DNA of 64,000 bases from Paraspadella gotoi (lineage: Eukaryota > Chaetognatha): positions 6,309,919-6,373,918 of the forward strand of contig CM119269.1 of the NCBI GenBank assembly GCA_051294375.1. The letters run 5' to 3'. The notes under the pieces are model-generated. The model was not told where the DNA came from, did not search any database, and saw nothing but the letters and a program-made list of their open reading frames with translations. The position numbers were made by a program, and so were the translations under genes. Every line of letters starts with the position of its first letter. Position 1 is the first letter of the stretch. This document shows positions 1 to 11,659 of the stretch, piece after piece.

Positions 1-2
1 AG

Positions 3-110
3 CGATTAAAGTTGCTGGAGCAACAAGACGCAGAGGCGGCTGGAGTTCCTTCTGAAGCGCCGGCTCTCGAGGCCCTAGAAGAGGCGCCCGCTCCGACCAA
101 CGGACAGTAG
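3..110 (+). CDS. C-terminal end of an unidentified upstream gene (partial)
   Basis: An open frame enters from the left edge and stops at 108-110. It encodes 35 residues ending ALEALEEAPAPTNGQ, rich in Ala, Glu and Pro, the composition of a disordered protein tail. No family can be named from so little. The stop lies only 26 bases before the PMVK start codon, which is the tightest gene spacing in the window. It could also be an accidental open frame in the PMVK 5' region, since no splice site or homology confirms it. The coding-like composition and clean stop favour a real tail. Confidence 0.45.
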   Translation, partial: RLKLLEQQDAEAAGVPSEAPALEALEEAPAPTNGQ

Positions 111-136
111 GAGGTCGCGAAAGACTGTCACTCCCC

Positions 137-931
137 ATGTCAGGGTCGATCCCCGTGAACAGCTCGAGACCGTCGCCGGCCGCGGTGGTTCTGCTCTCCG
201 GGAAGCGAAAATCAGGCAAAGACTTCATCGCCGACCGATTGGCCGAACGTCTTGCGCCCCGTCGGGTTTTTGTTGTTAGATTAAGCGCTCCACTCAAGAG
301 GCAATACGCGCTGGAAAATGGGCTCGACTTTAAAAGGCTGCTGGATTCCTCCGGATATAAGGAGTTACATCGAAAAGGTTAGCGGGTGAAATAAATATTT
401 TAGATGCTTTTTATTAGTAACTTAAAGTTAGTATCCGCTTGTTTGTCTTTTTTCTTTTAGCCATGGTCGTTTGGGGAGAAAAGAAGCGAGACTGCGATCG
501 CGGATTCTTCTGTCGCGCCGCCATCGATGACGCTCTTCTCGGCGTCGACGACGAGGTCGTCGGGGAAAGCGTTTGGATCGTGCCCGACGCCCGACGACTC
601 TCCGACCTCCAGTTTTTTCGGAACTTTTTTTCCGACTGCCTGGTGATTCTGACTTTCGTCGCGTCTACGCGTCGAGGCCTAAATATTAAGAGACTATCGA
701 GCCTTTTTATTTCCATCACTCTTTCAGATGACTGTGCGCGTTCGGGCCTCGGAAGAAACTCGACGCGGTCGCGGGTGGGCGTGGTCTGCTGGTGTGGATG
801 ACGCGGAGACGGAGTGCGGACTGGACGCCGTGTCCGAATGGGACGTCGTGGTTGATAACGAAGGCGTCGACGGAGAGTTGGAAGAGTTGTTCAGAACATT
901 GGAATATGCCTTCGTGAAACACTCGCCGTAA
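137..931 (+). CDS. PMVK: Phosphomevalonate kinase (animal type)
   Basis: Three exons, 137-377, 461-642 and 728-931, give 208 residues, close to the ~192 of human PMVK. The enzyme phosphorylates mevalonate-5-phosphate to the diphosphate in isoprenoid and sterol synthesis. Seen directly: the P-loop LLSGKRKSGKDF near residues 19-30, the LSAPLKRQYA substrate region, WGEKKRD...GFFCR in exon 2, SDLQFFR, and the signature GVDDAETECGLD in exon 3. Each matches the animal PMVK family, which is unrelated to the GHMP-type kinase of fungi and plants. Phases 1 and 0 join cleanly at GT/AG sites. The start is the first ATG before the P-loop; 137 is only 26 bases after the preceding stop. Confidence 0.95.
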
Positions 932-1170
932 ATTCTTCGTCTTTTGGAGGGCCTTTCTGCTCTGATTATTATTGTTAAATGTTCAATGTGTTAAATATTC
1001 TAGCTTATATATAATTTAAATATTCTTTTTCTGATATTTTCTTTAGATTCCAAGTATGACTAACATGACTCGTAGCCTTCAACGTCGCTATTCACCGTAA
1101 TAACCTTTCCGATTTTAAACTCACGTGATATTCCGCATGATAAAAAAAATAAGCCCTCGAAAGAAAAAAT

Positions 1171-1808
1171 ATGATTGTCTCGGACACCAGCGCCCTCTTG
1201 TTTGATCTCTTTCTATTTCTCTCTTGGTTCCGCGGCACTTACGCAGACGGCTCCGAAGATGTCGCCGCATCTCTTAATGATACGGCTTCATCGACGGCGG
1301 CGCCTGTCGTGGAGACCACCGCATTTCCTTCAAACGGGACATACCCCGGCAGAATTGGCGACCTCTGGCAGAATCGCGGGATGATTCTGAGGATGACCTA
1401 TGTCTTAGTCGGCGTCTCTCTCCTCGTCCTTTGCTACTTTCTCGTCAAGGCGATTAGGATGAGGAGGAAAAGGTTAAATCACTTTGGAAAACAATTAAAT
1501 CACGGTAACAGGGGATTGCCTATTAATATATTTAATTCCAGTTCGTTTGCGTTTGTTTACAGAACAAAACCTCGCAAGTACGGAGTGCTTATAAACGAGG
1601 ATAAAATGGAGATATCAGCCCTGAGGGATGACGAGGACGACGACGAAGTACGATTGCGCATAATTGTGTATTTTGAATTGTAAAGGACGGTGACTTGTAC
1701 TCATGATTTTGTTTTTTTTTCTAGGTTGAAGTTTTTGAGGTCAACGGATCAAACATCCGGGGTGGGAGAACTTCTGACGGTGGCGCCGCTACTCGCCTTT
1801 TGCCTTAA
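1171..1808 (+). CDS. FAM174: FAM174 family single-pass membrane protein
   Basis: Exons 1171-1472, 1563-1647 and 1725-1808 encode 156 residues. The N-terminus (LLFDLFLFLSWF) is a signal peptide; a Ser/Thr-rich extracellular stretch with NDT and NGT glycosylation sites follows. One transmembrane helix, YVLVGVSLLVLCYFLVKAI, sits near residues 76-95, followed by a basic RMRRKR stop-transfer run. The cytoplasmic tail has KYGVL..EDKMEISAL..DDEDDDE, which corresponds to the YGVL..NMELTPLE..DDEDDD block of vertebrate FAM174A/B. The family is linked to Golgi and plasma-membrane lipid homeostasis; the precise role is unsettled. The last exon (VEVFEVNGSNIRGG) is less conserved but is joined in phase. 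Confidence 0.83.
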
Positions 1809-2651
1809 GTAGCGCCATTGTCGACAGTGAGAGCGGCCCCCCTATTTGCCACGTGGTTACAAACTCATGCCATGCCAGGAAAAAAACCTGGCCAAACATA
1901 AGTCATATCAAAAATGAATCTACTTCGATTTGATGCCAATTGAAAGTAAAAATCGCCTCAGAACTTGTCCAGACTCACTTTGGCGCAATATTTTTCAAAC
2001 TGGTTGTTAGATTTTAAAAAAAAATGATTATGGGATGTTGTAAGAATCTGTGGATTTTTGGAATTCCTAAAACAAAAACTCGATGGTGTGGTATTGGTAT
2101 CATTTTGCTCTACCACACTCTACCAAACTACCACAAAGGCGTTTTTCATATTCGGAGCCTCCTTTTATGTTTTTCCGCCATTTCTATAAAATTATAGTAA
2201 GGTCAGTAGTACGTCCTAAAAGTATTTATTTCTATAGATTCAAGTTATTTTTAGAATAGTGAAGATATAAATTTGCTGAATTAATGTTTATCGGCTGTCG
2301 TCATCAGCGACAGGACATGAGAAAGTTGTATCCTTCGTTCATTGCCTAATTTGATTCGTCCGTATTCTTGTTACATTCGTTCGCCTCGTTACCTTCAAGA
2401 TTCTTAAACGATAATTTGATCTTCGCCACGAACAAAAAAAAAAACTTTTTCCAATCTTTCGTCCACCCGGATGAAGGTCATGAATTGAACGGACGTTCAT
2501 CCACGGATCTTTTAGCGTCGGCAATGATTTTTCGAATCGCGTCGTCTTTTTCGCTTTCGCTCGACTCAACTCTGCACCTGCCCTCTGCCGCCAAGCGCGC
2601 TCAACGAGCCCTGTCTGTCGCGGAACCGTCTCCGCTCGAGACGTGTCCGCC
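1809..2651 (+). other. Spacer between FAM174 and LRRFIP2
   Basis: This stretch is AT-rich with short open frames only. The last ~300 bases, rich in CG dinucleotides and pyrimidines, are probably the promoter and 5' UTR of the LRRFIP2 gene. I see no RNA gene or repeat of note. Confidence 0.5.
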
Positions 2652-5600
2652 ATGGACCGGGAACTCGGACCCTCGAGAAAGGAGAGACTCACGCGGATGG
2701 TGAGCGATCCCGGCGTCTTGTTGCCGCGAGAGGGCGCCTTCGATCGGCGACTTTCGGAGGCCCGAACCGCGCCCGCGGCTAGAATGCGGGTGCCGCAAAG
2801 GTGATATAACTTATAAGAGAAATGAGAATTAAACCATGTCTGTTATCAGTTACGGTTCATTTCAGGACGACAGTCCCGGCCGAGGACACTTTGGCTCAAA
2901 TCGCGCTGGACGCGGAGTCGCGTTTGGCGGCGAAACGTCGCGAGCGCGCCGAGAGGCGGACGATCAAACTCGCAGAAATCAAAAGACGACAGACGATCGA
3001 GGAGGAAGAGCGAAAGGCCGCCGGAATCAAGTCTCCCTCGGGTAAGAATCAATCAAGTTAGTTTATATACTTATAGTATGCTATGAATTTTAGAATGTTT
3101 TTTTTTGTTGCATGCAACGTGTGACTCACAGGTCACCCCAGATTCTATATCTCAAATGATGTCCGTAGTGAAAGTCGCATATGAAAATTCTAATGGTTAT
3201 TTACGAACAACGTACCACCAGTAAACATTAATTTATTAAAAAAAAAAAATTTTGTTTTTTAATTTTCGCAGTAGGCTCTATTTTTATATAGTACTTTCCT
3301 TAGGAGAAAAACAATTTTTATTTGTTTTGACAACGAATTTTAGTGACAATTTGACAGACATGTTTCGACTCTGTATTTTTAGAGTCTTCAACACTAGTCT
3401 TCAACACTAATGCCCATAAACAACGAAATCGAAAGTCTATACACAGTACTTTCCTTAAAAAATCCTAAATTAAAAAAAACTATATTTTATATAAAAATTT
3501 AATGTTCTACTTAAAATAAAGGTTTTTTTATACATTAATAATGTTCATTAGTGCAACATTGTTCATTCCTCACTTTTAGAATTTTAATTAAAGTTATATT
3601 TATAATTTTTACTACGCCTTAATGTCTGTCCCTAAGAAAATTATTATTATTATAATTCTAATTATTATTACTATTGGCCGGTGTTAACTGCATCCATTAT
3701 AATATTATTCAAGTAATAGTTCCATCCAACTTCCTTTTGACGAAAGAGCTTCAAAACTATATTTACCTATGCGAATGATGTACGTAACGCTAATGTCGAT
3801 CTTCATCTTTTAAGATCCTTGATATATTTTTCGACAACCACCTGTTTTGAGAGATTTTCTGTCTGCCCTCAGCGCGAGAATGGGGACCCGCTTGCTTCCC
3901 GAATTCGCTTGATTGAGTTGCCGCCTCATGTAGATGGAGTTGCTTGACTTTGTCCCCTGATCTCTTTTTTCTTGTTCGCATTTATTGTTAACATAGGAAC
4001 TTTTTGCAACCATTCCTGCAATAATTTGTTTGCTCTGTTTTCCTGTTTACCACGTCATTCTCGACTAATTTGTTACTCCGACAAAACCGGTTTAATTTTT
4101 TACGTCGATGCTTTCTTCTGCATATTGGGGTTTTTCTGTATAATTTAGGCTTTGCCGTTTTCGCTTTTACGATTAAAACGTTTTCGTAATGGACTGGATT
4201 AAATCACTCTTACGTGAGTCACCAATTTACTAGGGTTCGAATTGTATTCAACGCAATTAGAAAATATATTTGTCATTTTTTTTATCAGTTCTTTTTTAAA
4301 ATTTATACATATTAACTTTTCAAAAAACCGGTTTTAGAATATATTTACGTATTAATTACAGAGATATAAATAATTTTCTAAGTTGAAAAACATTTTTATA
4401 TGATGCTTAATTTTCAACGGCGTTAAAAATTAGTAATTAGTACTTGCGTCGTTATTTACAGAAAACTTGTAATCTAAAGTTTTGCCCCATCATCGACGCT
4501 TTAGAGAACGGCGACGGGATGGCTTCCAGCGCGTCGTCAACTTCGTCCGGATTAGAAAAAGAGGGTCGCCTCAGGAGCGAGAGTCAATCATCTCTTCCCA
4601 AGGAGCGCGCTGAATCTTTCGAACCTGCTCGTCCGGGTAAGTTCGTATCGCTATAACGTTATTTCCACCAGTTTAGAAAACAATTCCTTTAAGCCGCAAC
4701 TTTTTCGATGATTCAATTGATTCTCGTTACGTCACTTTAGACGTTCTGCCACGAAGCGGCAGCGCGAGCGGACGCCGCGGCAGCGACGCCTCCTCCCATT
4801 CGAACGACGCAGACGGAGAGTCGCGTTTCGTTGCTCACCGAGAACACAAGGAGCTCAAGCAAAAGTTCTCCGAGTTGGAGGAAAAGTTCAAGAAGTGCAT
4901 GTTGACCAACGAACAGCTGGACAACGAAAAGTCCGCCCTTGCCTACAAGCTCGACCTTTACCAGGACAAGTACGATGAACAGACGGAACACTTGGCCGAG
5001 GCCGAGCGGATGCGACGAGAGAAAGCGCGGGAAGTTGACCGCGGGAAGAGGGAGATCGCCGAACTCGAGCGTAACGTCGGCCTGCTACGTCTGCAGCTTC
5101 AGCAGCGGCAGGACCTGATCGAGGAGCACGGACTCGTTTTAATCGGCGGTGAAATCGTCGACGTCGCGCAAGACGAGGGTGATGGAAGCGGCGACGCTAA
5201 CAAGACGTCCATAGTCGGCTCGGCGGCGCTCGTCACGCCGGCGGCCGCGGCGTTGCTGCAAAAGTCGGCCGGCGTTGAGGGAACTTTGGATGCTCGGCTC
5301 CGGCAGTTCGCCGTCGAGAAGGAGGAATTGCGGGAGACGGTTCGTCGTTTGAAGGCGGAGTTGGAGACGTCGAAGGCCTCTCCCAACGTCGTCGTCACGA
5401 ACGGACTTCACAACAACGACGACGACCCCCACGGCACCATCGAGGAGATCGACGACGTCTCAAAAGTCAAAGAGGATCGAAAGAAACTAGAAGAGAGCAA
5501 GCTGAAGCTGGCCAAAGCAGAGCTGGAGATGACCAACCTCGAAGCCACCGTCGCCCGCTTGGAGCAACAAATCAAACGCCATCAAGAACTGCTCGTCGAA

Positions 5601-5777
5601 AGCGAGCGGTCCGAGGAAGAGCAGAAGACGGAGAAGCGAAAGTTGCAGCGAGAGTTGAGAGACGCCATGGTGCAGGTGGAGGAACTCACCACCGCCAACA
5701 AGCACCTGCAGACGAGACTCGAAAAGGTCAGGGCCGTCAAGGGAAACCTGCAGAGCGAACTCAACAAACCTATTTAA
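2652..5777 (+). CDS. LRRFIP2: LRRFIP2-type flightless-I-interacting coiled-coil protein
   Basis: Exons 2652-2800, 2866-3041, 4505-4636 and 4741-5777 join in phase to 497 residues. The conserved N-terminal block AEDTLAQIALDAESRLAAKR matches the family-defining AEARLAAKR region of LRRFIP1/2. A Ser-rich linker (exons 3 and early 4) follows. The C-terminal two thirds is a long coiled coil with LRRFIP2 landmarks: ELEEKFKKCMLTNEQLDNEK, LQQRQDLIEEHGLVLIGG, GTLDARLRQFAVEKEEL and EKRKLQRELRDAM. LRRFIP proteins bind flightless-I and modulate Wnt (via Dishevelled) and Toll/MyD88 signalling. The exon 3 acceptor at 4504 was chosen over the more obvious one at 4461 because the latter gives a stop; exon 1 is the least certain part. 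Confidence 0.88.
3355..3386 (-). repeat. Hairpin plus GAAACATGTCTG retroelement relic (copy 1)
   Basis: Read on the minus strand, a six-base stem GACTCT/AGAGTC (3381-3386 with 3367-3372) with an 8-base loop is followed directly by GAAACATGTCTG (3366-3355), and about 14 bases later by AAAATTCGTTG (3341-3331). The same layout occurs on the plus strand near 41129-41181 with a different but still paired stem. This hairpin plus GAAAC arrangement resembles the hammerhead-like motif reported in Penelope-like and related retroelements. It lies in the long second intron (3042-4504) of LRRFIP2, where I see no other feature. Confidence 0.45.
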
Positions 5778-7013
5778 AAAAGGGAGAACAAAAATTAGAT
5801 TTTAAGGATAGATAATAATTATTGTTCTACTATTATTGTGATACGCATGCGCTTCCATTCGGTTTTTCTAAACGGCAGCTCCATATTTTTTTACATAGAT
5901 GGTAGGTAAGCTGATGAAAATGGACTAAATATAAAATATCTTTTTTTTGCTTTTTACATGTAGTCTTTCTGGCAAACAAAAAACTGCTGCATTAGTCGAT
6001 GAAACTATAGTTTGCCATTTAGAAAATTTACGTCTAAAAAGCGGGGTTTTTTCCCTTAATTTACCGGTCAGTGATCGACTATCTTTTCCGGCTTTTTTTA
6101 CTCTTTGGACTTAAAATTGAATGGTCCACAGTATATAGTTTTTTTCGATGTTTTCCAGCTCCTCGGCGAAACCTTTGTGAGCGCTTATTGTAGTAAGGGA
6201 GTATTAATATTTCCGTCGTATGCTCAATATATATATATATTATATTCAGTAATCATATTTACTATAGTCTTGCGGTCGCGCCTTCACCCCGTCTATTTTC
6301 TGCTTGAATTTTCTTCCTCATGATTCTGTTTTCGATCGGAATCACGTTTCGTAGAAAGAAATTCGTTAATTAAACAAATTTTTCTTATATATATATATAT
6401 GTACCAACAAATTGCCTTCCAAATAGCAATCGCACTTAAGATTGTGGAGCCGCGAATGGCGAGTTTGAAGGAGAAATATTATGGGCTTTTATATGAATCA
6501 TGATCGCGGCTCGGTCCGAGATTCGGTTTTCGTCCAGTGCCATTAAATCCTCTGTTTTCCTCACCCTCTGAGGGCCTTGCCTTAATCGTTAATGTTGGTG
6601 AAAGAGAGCACGCGGTCAAACGAGTTCTTTCGGGACGTTTTTTTTTTTTTTTTGGTAAGGTTTTAAAATAATGTAATGTAAATACGTTTTCTTCGTTAAA
6701 TGAACGCTAAATAAATAATTGTTTTATTATATTTTGAGATTTGTTGGCCTTTACGTCCACATTGTCTGGTGATGAGCTTATTTGTTTAGCCTCGCGTTTC
6801 AGAAATCCCCCTTGTTGCCTTGTTCGCCAGGCCGTTGTTCGCCCATTTATTTATCATTGTAAATTTGGTCAATTTTTTTTTTCTGTCCGTTGGATCTTGA
6901 AGAACCTCGCCTTTTTACGTTTCAGGCAGGAAAAAAAAAGTTTACGTAAACATCTATCATTCCAGAGACGATTTTGGTTAAAAAGAGAAGAGATAAGTTA
7001 AAACTCGTACAAG
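5778..7013 (+). other. Spacer upstream of the HDAC gene
   Basis: AT-rich spacer with TA microsatellites near 6222-6241 and 6388-6402 and a T15-17 run near 6640. A pyrimidine tract ending in TTTCAG at 6925 looks like a splice acceptor 88 bases before the HDAC start codon, so a 5' UTR intron or leader acceptor is likely. No coding evidence. Confidence 0.5.
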
Positions 7014-9160
7014 ATGGCGACGGTCGCGCAACACAATAAAAAGAAAATATGTTACTATTACGACGGAGACGTGGGAAATTACTACTATGGACAGGGGCAT
7101 CCGATGAAACCGCACAGAATTCGCATGACTCACAATTTGCTCCTAAACTACGGACTCTACCGCAAGATGGAGATCTACCGGCCACACAAAGCCACCATGG
7201 AGGAGATGACCAAGTACCACAGCGACGACTACGTTCGGTTTTTGCGAAGCATTCGACCCGACAATATGTCCGATTACAATAAACAGGTCTGAAGCTGTAC
7301 TTGTTTAGAGACGACTCTTTCAATCTCTCTACCACTTTTTATCTTTCGAATCGCCTCTTTCTAACTTTTCTTTCTTCTTCTTTCTTCAGATGCAGCGGTT
7401 CAACGTGGGCGAGGACTGTCCCGTCTTCGACGGTCTTTACGAGTTCTGCCAGATCTCGACTGGCGGCTCCGTCGCCGGCGCCGTCAAGCTCAACAAGCAG
7501 GCGACAGACATCGCCATCAACTGGGCGGGCGGGCTCCACCACGCCAAAAAGTCTGAGGCGTCGGGGTTTTGCTACGTCAACGACATCGTCCTCGCCATCC
7601 TCGAGCTGCTCAAGTATCACCAGCGCGTTCTATACGTGGACATCGACATCCACCACGGAGACGGAGTCGAGGAGGCCTTCTACACCACCGATCGAGTCAT
7701 GACCGTCTCCTTTCATAAGGTAACCCTTTCGAAATTCTTAACATAAATTTCAATAAGAAAATAATATTGATATTCTTTTATACTGTTCCTCACCCTCCGC
7801 CCAGTACGGGGAATACTTTCCCGGAACCGGAGATTTGCGCGACATCGGCGCCGGAAAAGGGAAATATTACGCCGTCAATTTTCCCCTGCGCGACGGCATC
7901 GACGATGACTCTTATCAATCGATCTTCCAGCCCGTCATGTCGAAAGTGAGCGAGAGAGAGAGAGCGAGAGCGATTTGACAGACGAAATCTTAATTCTTGT
8001 TAAACTTTTGCCTAGGTGATGGAGCGTTTTCAGCCGTCGGCCATCGTCCTGCAGTGTGGTGCCGATTCTCTTACTGGGGATAGACTTGGCTGCTTCAACT
8101 TAACCCTCAAAGGTCACGCCAAATGCGTGGAGTTTATGAAGGGCTTCAACCTTCCGCTGCTCATGCTCGGCGGTGGAGGCTACACCATCCGGAATGTTGC
8201 CAGGTACGCGGATTTATTAACTGAGCGTGAGGGAAAATTGAACAAATACTTAACTACGCTTCAGTACAATCCCAGACAAAAATCATATAATTTTTATATC
8301 CCAATCACGTTCAGATGCTGGACGTTCGAAACGGCGACGGCCCTCGACGTCGACATTCCCAACGAACTCCCCTACAACGATTACTTCGAGTATTACGGCC
8401 CCGACTTCAAACTCCACATCTCTCCCAGTAACATGGCCAACCAAAATACCACGGTAGTCATAATCCGTCAAAAGGGATTATTTAATTATTGTAGATTCGT
8501 TAAGAAATATGAATTGCATTTTTATTAGGAGTATATGGAAAAGATAAAGACGCGACTTTTCGAGAATCTCCGAATGTTGCCCCACGCCCCCGGAGTCCAG
8601 ATGCAGACGACGCCCGAAGACGCCATCAACGATGAGAGCGACGACGAGGAGAAGGAAGATCCCGACAAACGAGTTTCAATCCGCGCCAGGTAGTTTGTTA
8701 GGTCTTTTTTTTAATTATGCTATAATTATTAATTAATCTTCGTTGTTTTTCAGTGACAAACGCATCGCGTGCGACGAGGAATTTAGCGAATCCGAAGACG
8801 AGGGTGATCCCTCTTCCGGCGCCGGCGGTCGACGAGACCGGACCCATCGCCGGAAAAAACCCAGGACCGACGCCGCCGCGGCCGGATCGAGCGCGGGTGA
8901 GGGGCGCCGGCGCTGCAATGTTTTAAAATTCGGTCGTTGAAATTAATTTCTTTCCCTGAAATCAATTCTAATTAGGAAAAGACGCCGATTCCAAAGAAGG
9001 CGGGGACGATTCTGGGTCAAAAGACGCCGAGGCGAAGGAAAACAGCGCAGCCGGAACCTCGGAAGCGCCGGCTTCGAGTTCGGGCGTCGCCTCCGGCAAG
9101 ACGACCGAAGTCGCCGCGTCATCCTCAAAAGACTCAGCGCCCGACTCTTCTACAAAATGA
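7014..9160 (+). CDS. HDAC1: Class I histone deacetylase, HDAC1/2 type
   Basis: Eight exons, 7014-7286, 7390-7719, 7805-7945, 8016-8203, 8315-8453, 8529-8689, 8754-8896 and 8976-9160, give 519 residues (human HDAC1 has 482). It removes acetyl groups from histone lysines in Sin3, NuRD and CoREST complexes. Visible class I features: [20 protein letters not shown] at the start, [19 protein letters not shown] with the catalytic histidine pair, the zinc ligands in [10 protein letters not shown] and the LQCGADSL aspartate, and [18 protein letters not shown] with the active-site tyrosine. The acidic, Lys/Ser-rich tail [18 protein letters not shown] matches HDAC1/2 rather than HDAC3 or HDAC8. The last two exons extend the tail with low-complexity Ala/Ser/Glu sequence. 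Confidence 0.97.
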
Positions 9161-9621
9161 TCCTTTTTTTTTTTAATTTCGCATTCAGTCATTTTAGTCA
9201 TTTATCAGTTAAAGCGAATAGAATGCTTTAGGTTTTTTTGTTTTCATTCCCCATCTTGTCATTTTGGCATCGTTGTTTGGTCTCGATCTTTTGACCTTTT
9301 TTCTTTATAAGACAAACTTTAACGAGGAAAAAAAGTGTGATATTTAATTTTTTTCGCCGCCGTTTGTTGCTAGACGTAATTCATCGGAACAAAGTCACGA
9401 GAAAGACAATCTCACATTGAAAGTCAGAAAGTTTTTATTTAGCTCGCATCCCTCAACGCAACCCATGCCCGTTGTTTCTCTACATTCTTGTATATTGTGT
9501 TTTTTTTTGTTGTTTTTTTTTCATAAAGGACTTCATTTCGACTATTTCCAAGTATTTTAACCAAATGTTTTTCTTCTTAATACGTTAGATTTTTGTTAGA
9601 AGCTTCCGACAAATAGGAAGC
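9161..9621 (+). other. Spacer between HDAC and POLD3
   Basis: Contains the HDAC 3' UTR, T-rich runs and no visible gene or repeat. Confidence 0.5.
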
Positions 9622-11432
9622 ATGGACGTATACATGAGCAGTTTGGAGGAATACCTGTTCGACGAAGGACGGACGGTGACGTAAGTCGAGGGCCTCAGCG
9701 ATGCTTTTAATTTAAAGGTTCTCTTTAGCCATCGTCTTTTTCTCTCTGGCAGCTACAAATGGCTGAGCTGTACCCTCGATGTCCACGTCAACGTAGCCAA
9801 ACAAATGCTCTGGCACTTTTTGGAATCAAAGGGCGAGGGGCTGACGGCGGTGTTTCTCCTCGCCGGCGAAAGGGAAGAGCCCGCCACGCGGACGACCAGC
9901 CTCGTCGTGAAACTCGTTCGTCAAACTGGTTTGGAAGAAGCCAAGAAAAGTTTGAAGACCGTCGTTGGCCTTCACGTTTACAGGTAGTTTATTTTTTGGT
10001 TTGTTTAAAAGATAAATCCTTCCTGTCAAAGATAGATCCTCCCAGTCTCAGCAAAAGCGCGGTCAAAGACTCTTCGTCTCTCTTGTTGGCGAACAGAGAG
10101 TCGGCTTCTTTTTCCTCCCGCGCCAACTCGGCCGTCGTCTCGGATTCTTTACGAGTTCTCTCAGAAGAAGAGGCTCTGGCGAGACGGAACTCTGTCTCGG
10201 CGCAGTTGCAATCCGTTCCAAAGTCGTCGACGGGCGCCGCTAAAGTCGCCAAGAAATTGGAAAAGAACGAGGAGAAAAAGCCTGATGTCAACGGCGCCGG
10301 TAGTGGACCAAAAGGAAAGGCACCGGCCGGCGTCGCCGCCATGTTTGGCAATGCCAAGGTCAAGCAGAAGACGGCATCGCGACCCGTCAAGGCGTCCGAC
10401 GAAGTCGTTGAGATTAAAAAAGAGGATCCGTCGGACGACTCCAAGCCCGTCGCCGTCGCCGTCGCCAAGGCATCAGCCAAGGCCAAGTCCGCGGCGAAGA
10501 CCTCCTCCATCGGGTCGATGTTCGCCAAACAAGCGGGGAAAGTGAAGAAAGAAAAGGAGGAACCAAAGAAAGAGACGACGACAACCGAGCCGACGAATAA
10601 GCCGACGATAAAGGAGGAAGCGAAAGACAGTCCCACTGAAAGAGAAAAGAGTTTGAAAGACAGTGTGGCAGGCGATACCAAACCGATAAGCAAACCAGAG
10701 GAAAAAAAGGAAAAAACGCCAAAAGTTCAAATTGAAAAGTCGGAAAAACGAAAGCACAACGCCGCCGAGGATGACAGCGACGCCGGGAAAAAGGTCAAAA
10801 GGCGCCGGGTGAGGCAGATGTCCGACTCGAGCGACGAAGAGACTCCGATGGAGGCGGAAGAAGTTGAGGAGGAGGAAAAGGAGGTCGAGAAAAAGGAAAA
10901 CGAAGATCCTAGGTTCGAAAAATTTTTTTATGGAAATGTTTATTTCGTTTTCGTCATTTTCTTTTTTTAAGATGTGTTACGTTTCAAAATTTATCGTTTC
11001 AGCTCCAAATCGACGGGATCTCAGAAACGACCTCTTTTGAGCGACGACGACGACGTGATTCCCGCCACGCCCCCGCCAGCCGCGACTTCGGCGGGAAAGA
11101 AGAAATTGATTAAGATTCGTCGTCTCAAAGATAAAACCTACGTGGACGAGGAAGGGAATTTTGTGACGGAGAAAGTGATGGGTTCGGAGGAAGAGGAAGA
11201 GGAGGAGGAGGAAGAAAACTCGCGTCTTGGTCAGGTAAAACAAATGTTTCAGGAGAAGAAAGATAGGGCGGAGAAAGCGGCGAGGGAGAGGGAGGATAGG
11301 GAGAGAGAGATGACGGCGATGGAGGACGAGGGTGAGGAGAAGAAGAAGAAGAAATCTGTCGCGGCTAAAAAGAAGAACTCGCCGGCGTTCGGAAAACAGA
11401 TGACGATATCCACGTTTTTCAAAAAAAAATAA
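9622..11432 (+). CDS. POLD3: DNA polymerase delta subunit 3 (p66/Cdc27)
   Basis: Four exons, 9622-9680, 9753-9983, 10046-10912 and 11003-11432, encode 528 residues (human 466). POLD3 is an accessory subunit of polymerase delta (and zeta), linking POLD2 to PCNA. The N-terminal winged-helix region shows VTYKWLSCTLDVHVNVAKQM, and the block ends LHVYSLSKSAVKDSSSL, as in human HVYSIQKAMLKDS. The middle is a Lys/Glu/Ser-rich linker with AAMFG and GSMFA repeats, as in the family. Near the C-terminus KTYVDEEGNFVTEKV matches KTYLDGEGCIVTEKV. The last residues QMTISTFFKKK are a PIP box (Q-x-x-I-x-x-F-F) for PCNA binding. Linker length accounts for the larger size. Confidence 0.95.
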
Positions 11433-11659
11433 TTTTACTATTTGTCATTGTTTCGAGCTGAACGTGGATAGTTGTTTTTGTTGAATTCTCGTTTGTTGAT
11501 TTTCACGAATTTTTTTGTTATATATATATATAAATCGTTAAACGTTATTTGCGGAATTTGTGATATGTTTTTATTATTCCGATGAAGAGATTTTTATTTT
11601 GCATGCTGGTTTAAAAAACAATAACAATCTTTGAATCTGGTAAGCGGGTCAATTTGGCG

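Noticed and set aside
4462-4504. Earlier acceptor (4461) for LRRFIP2 exon 3
   Set aside because: In the phase left by exon 2 it meets a TAA after three codons; the acceptor at 4504 restores the frame.
9989-10693. Long minus-strand open frame (234 codons) inside POLD3
   Set aside because: It is antisense to the Lys/Glu-rich linker of POLD3; the Phe/Leu/Ser-rich product is the usual shadow of such codons and has no homology or splice logic.
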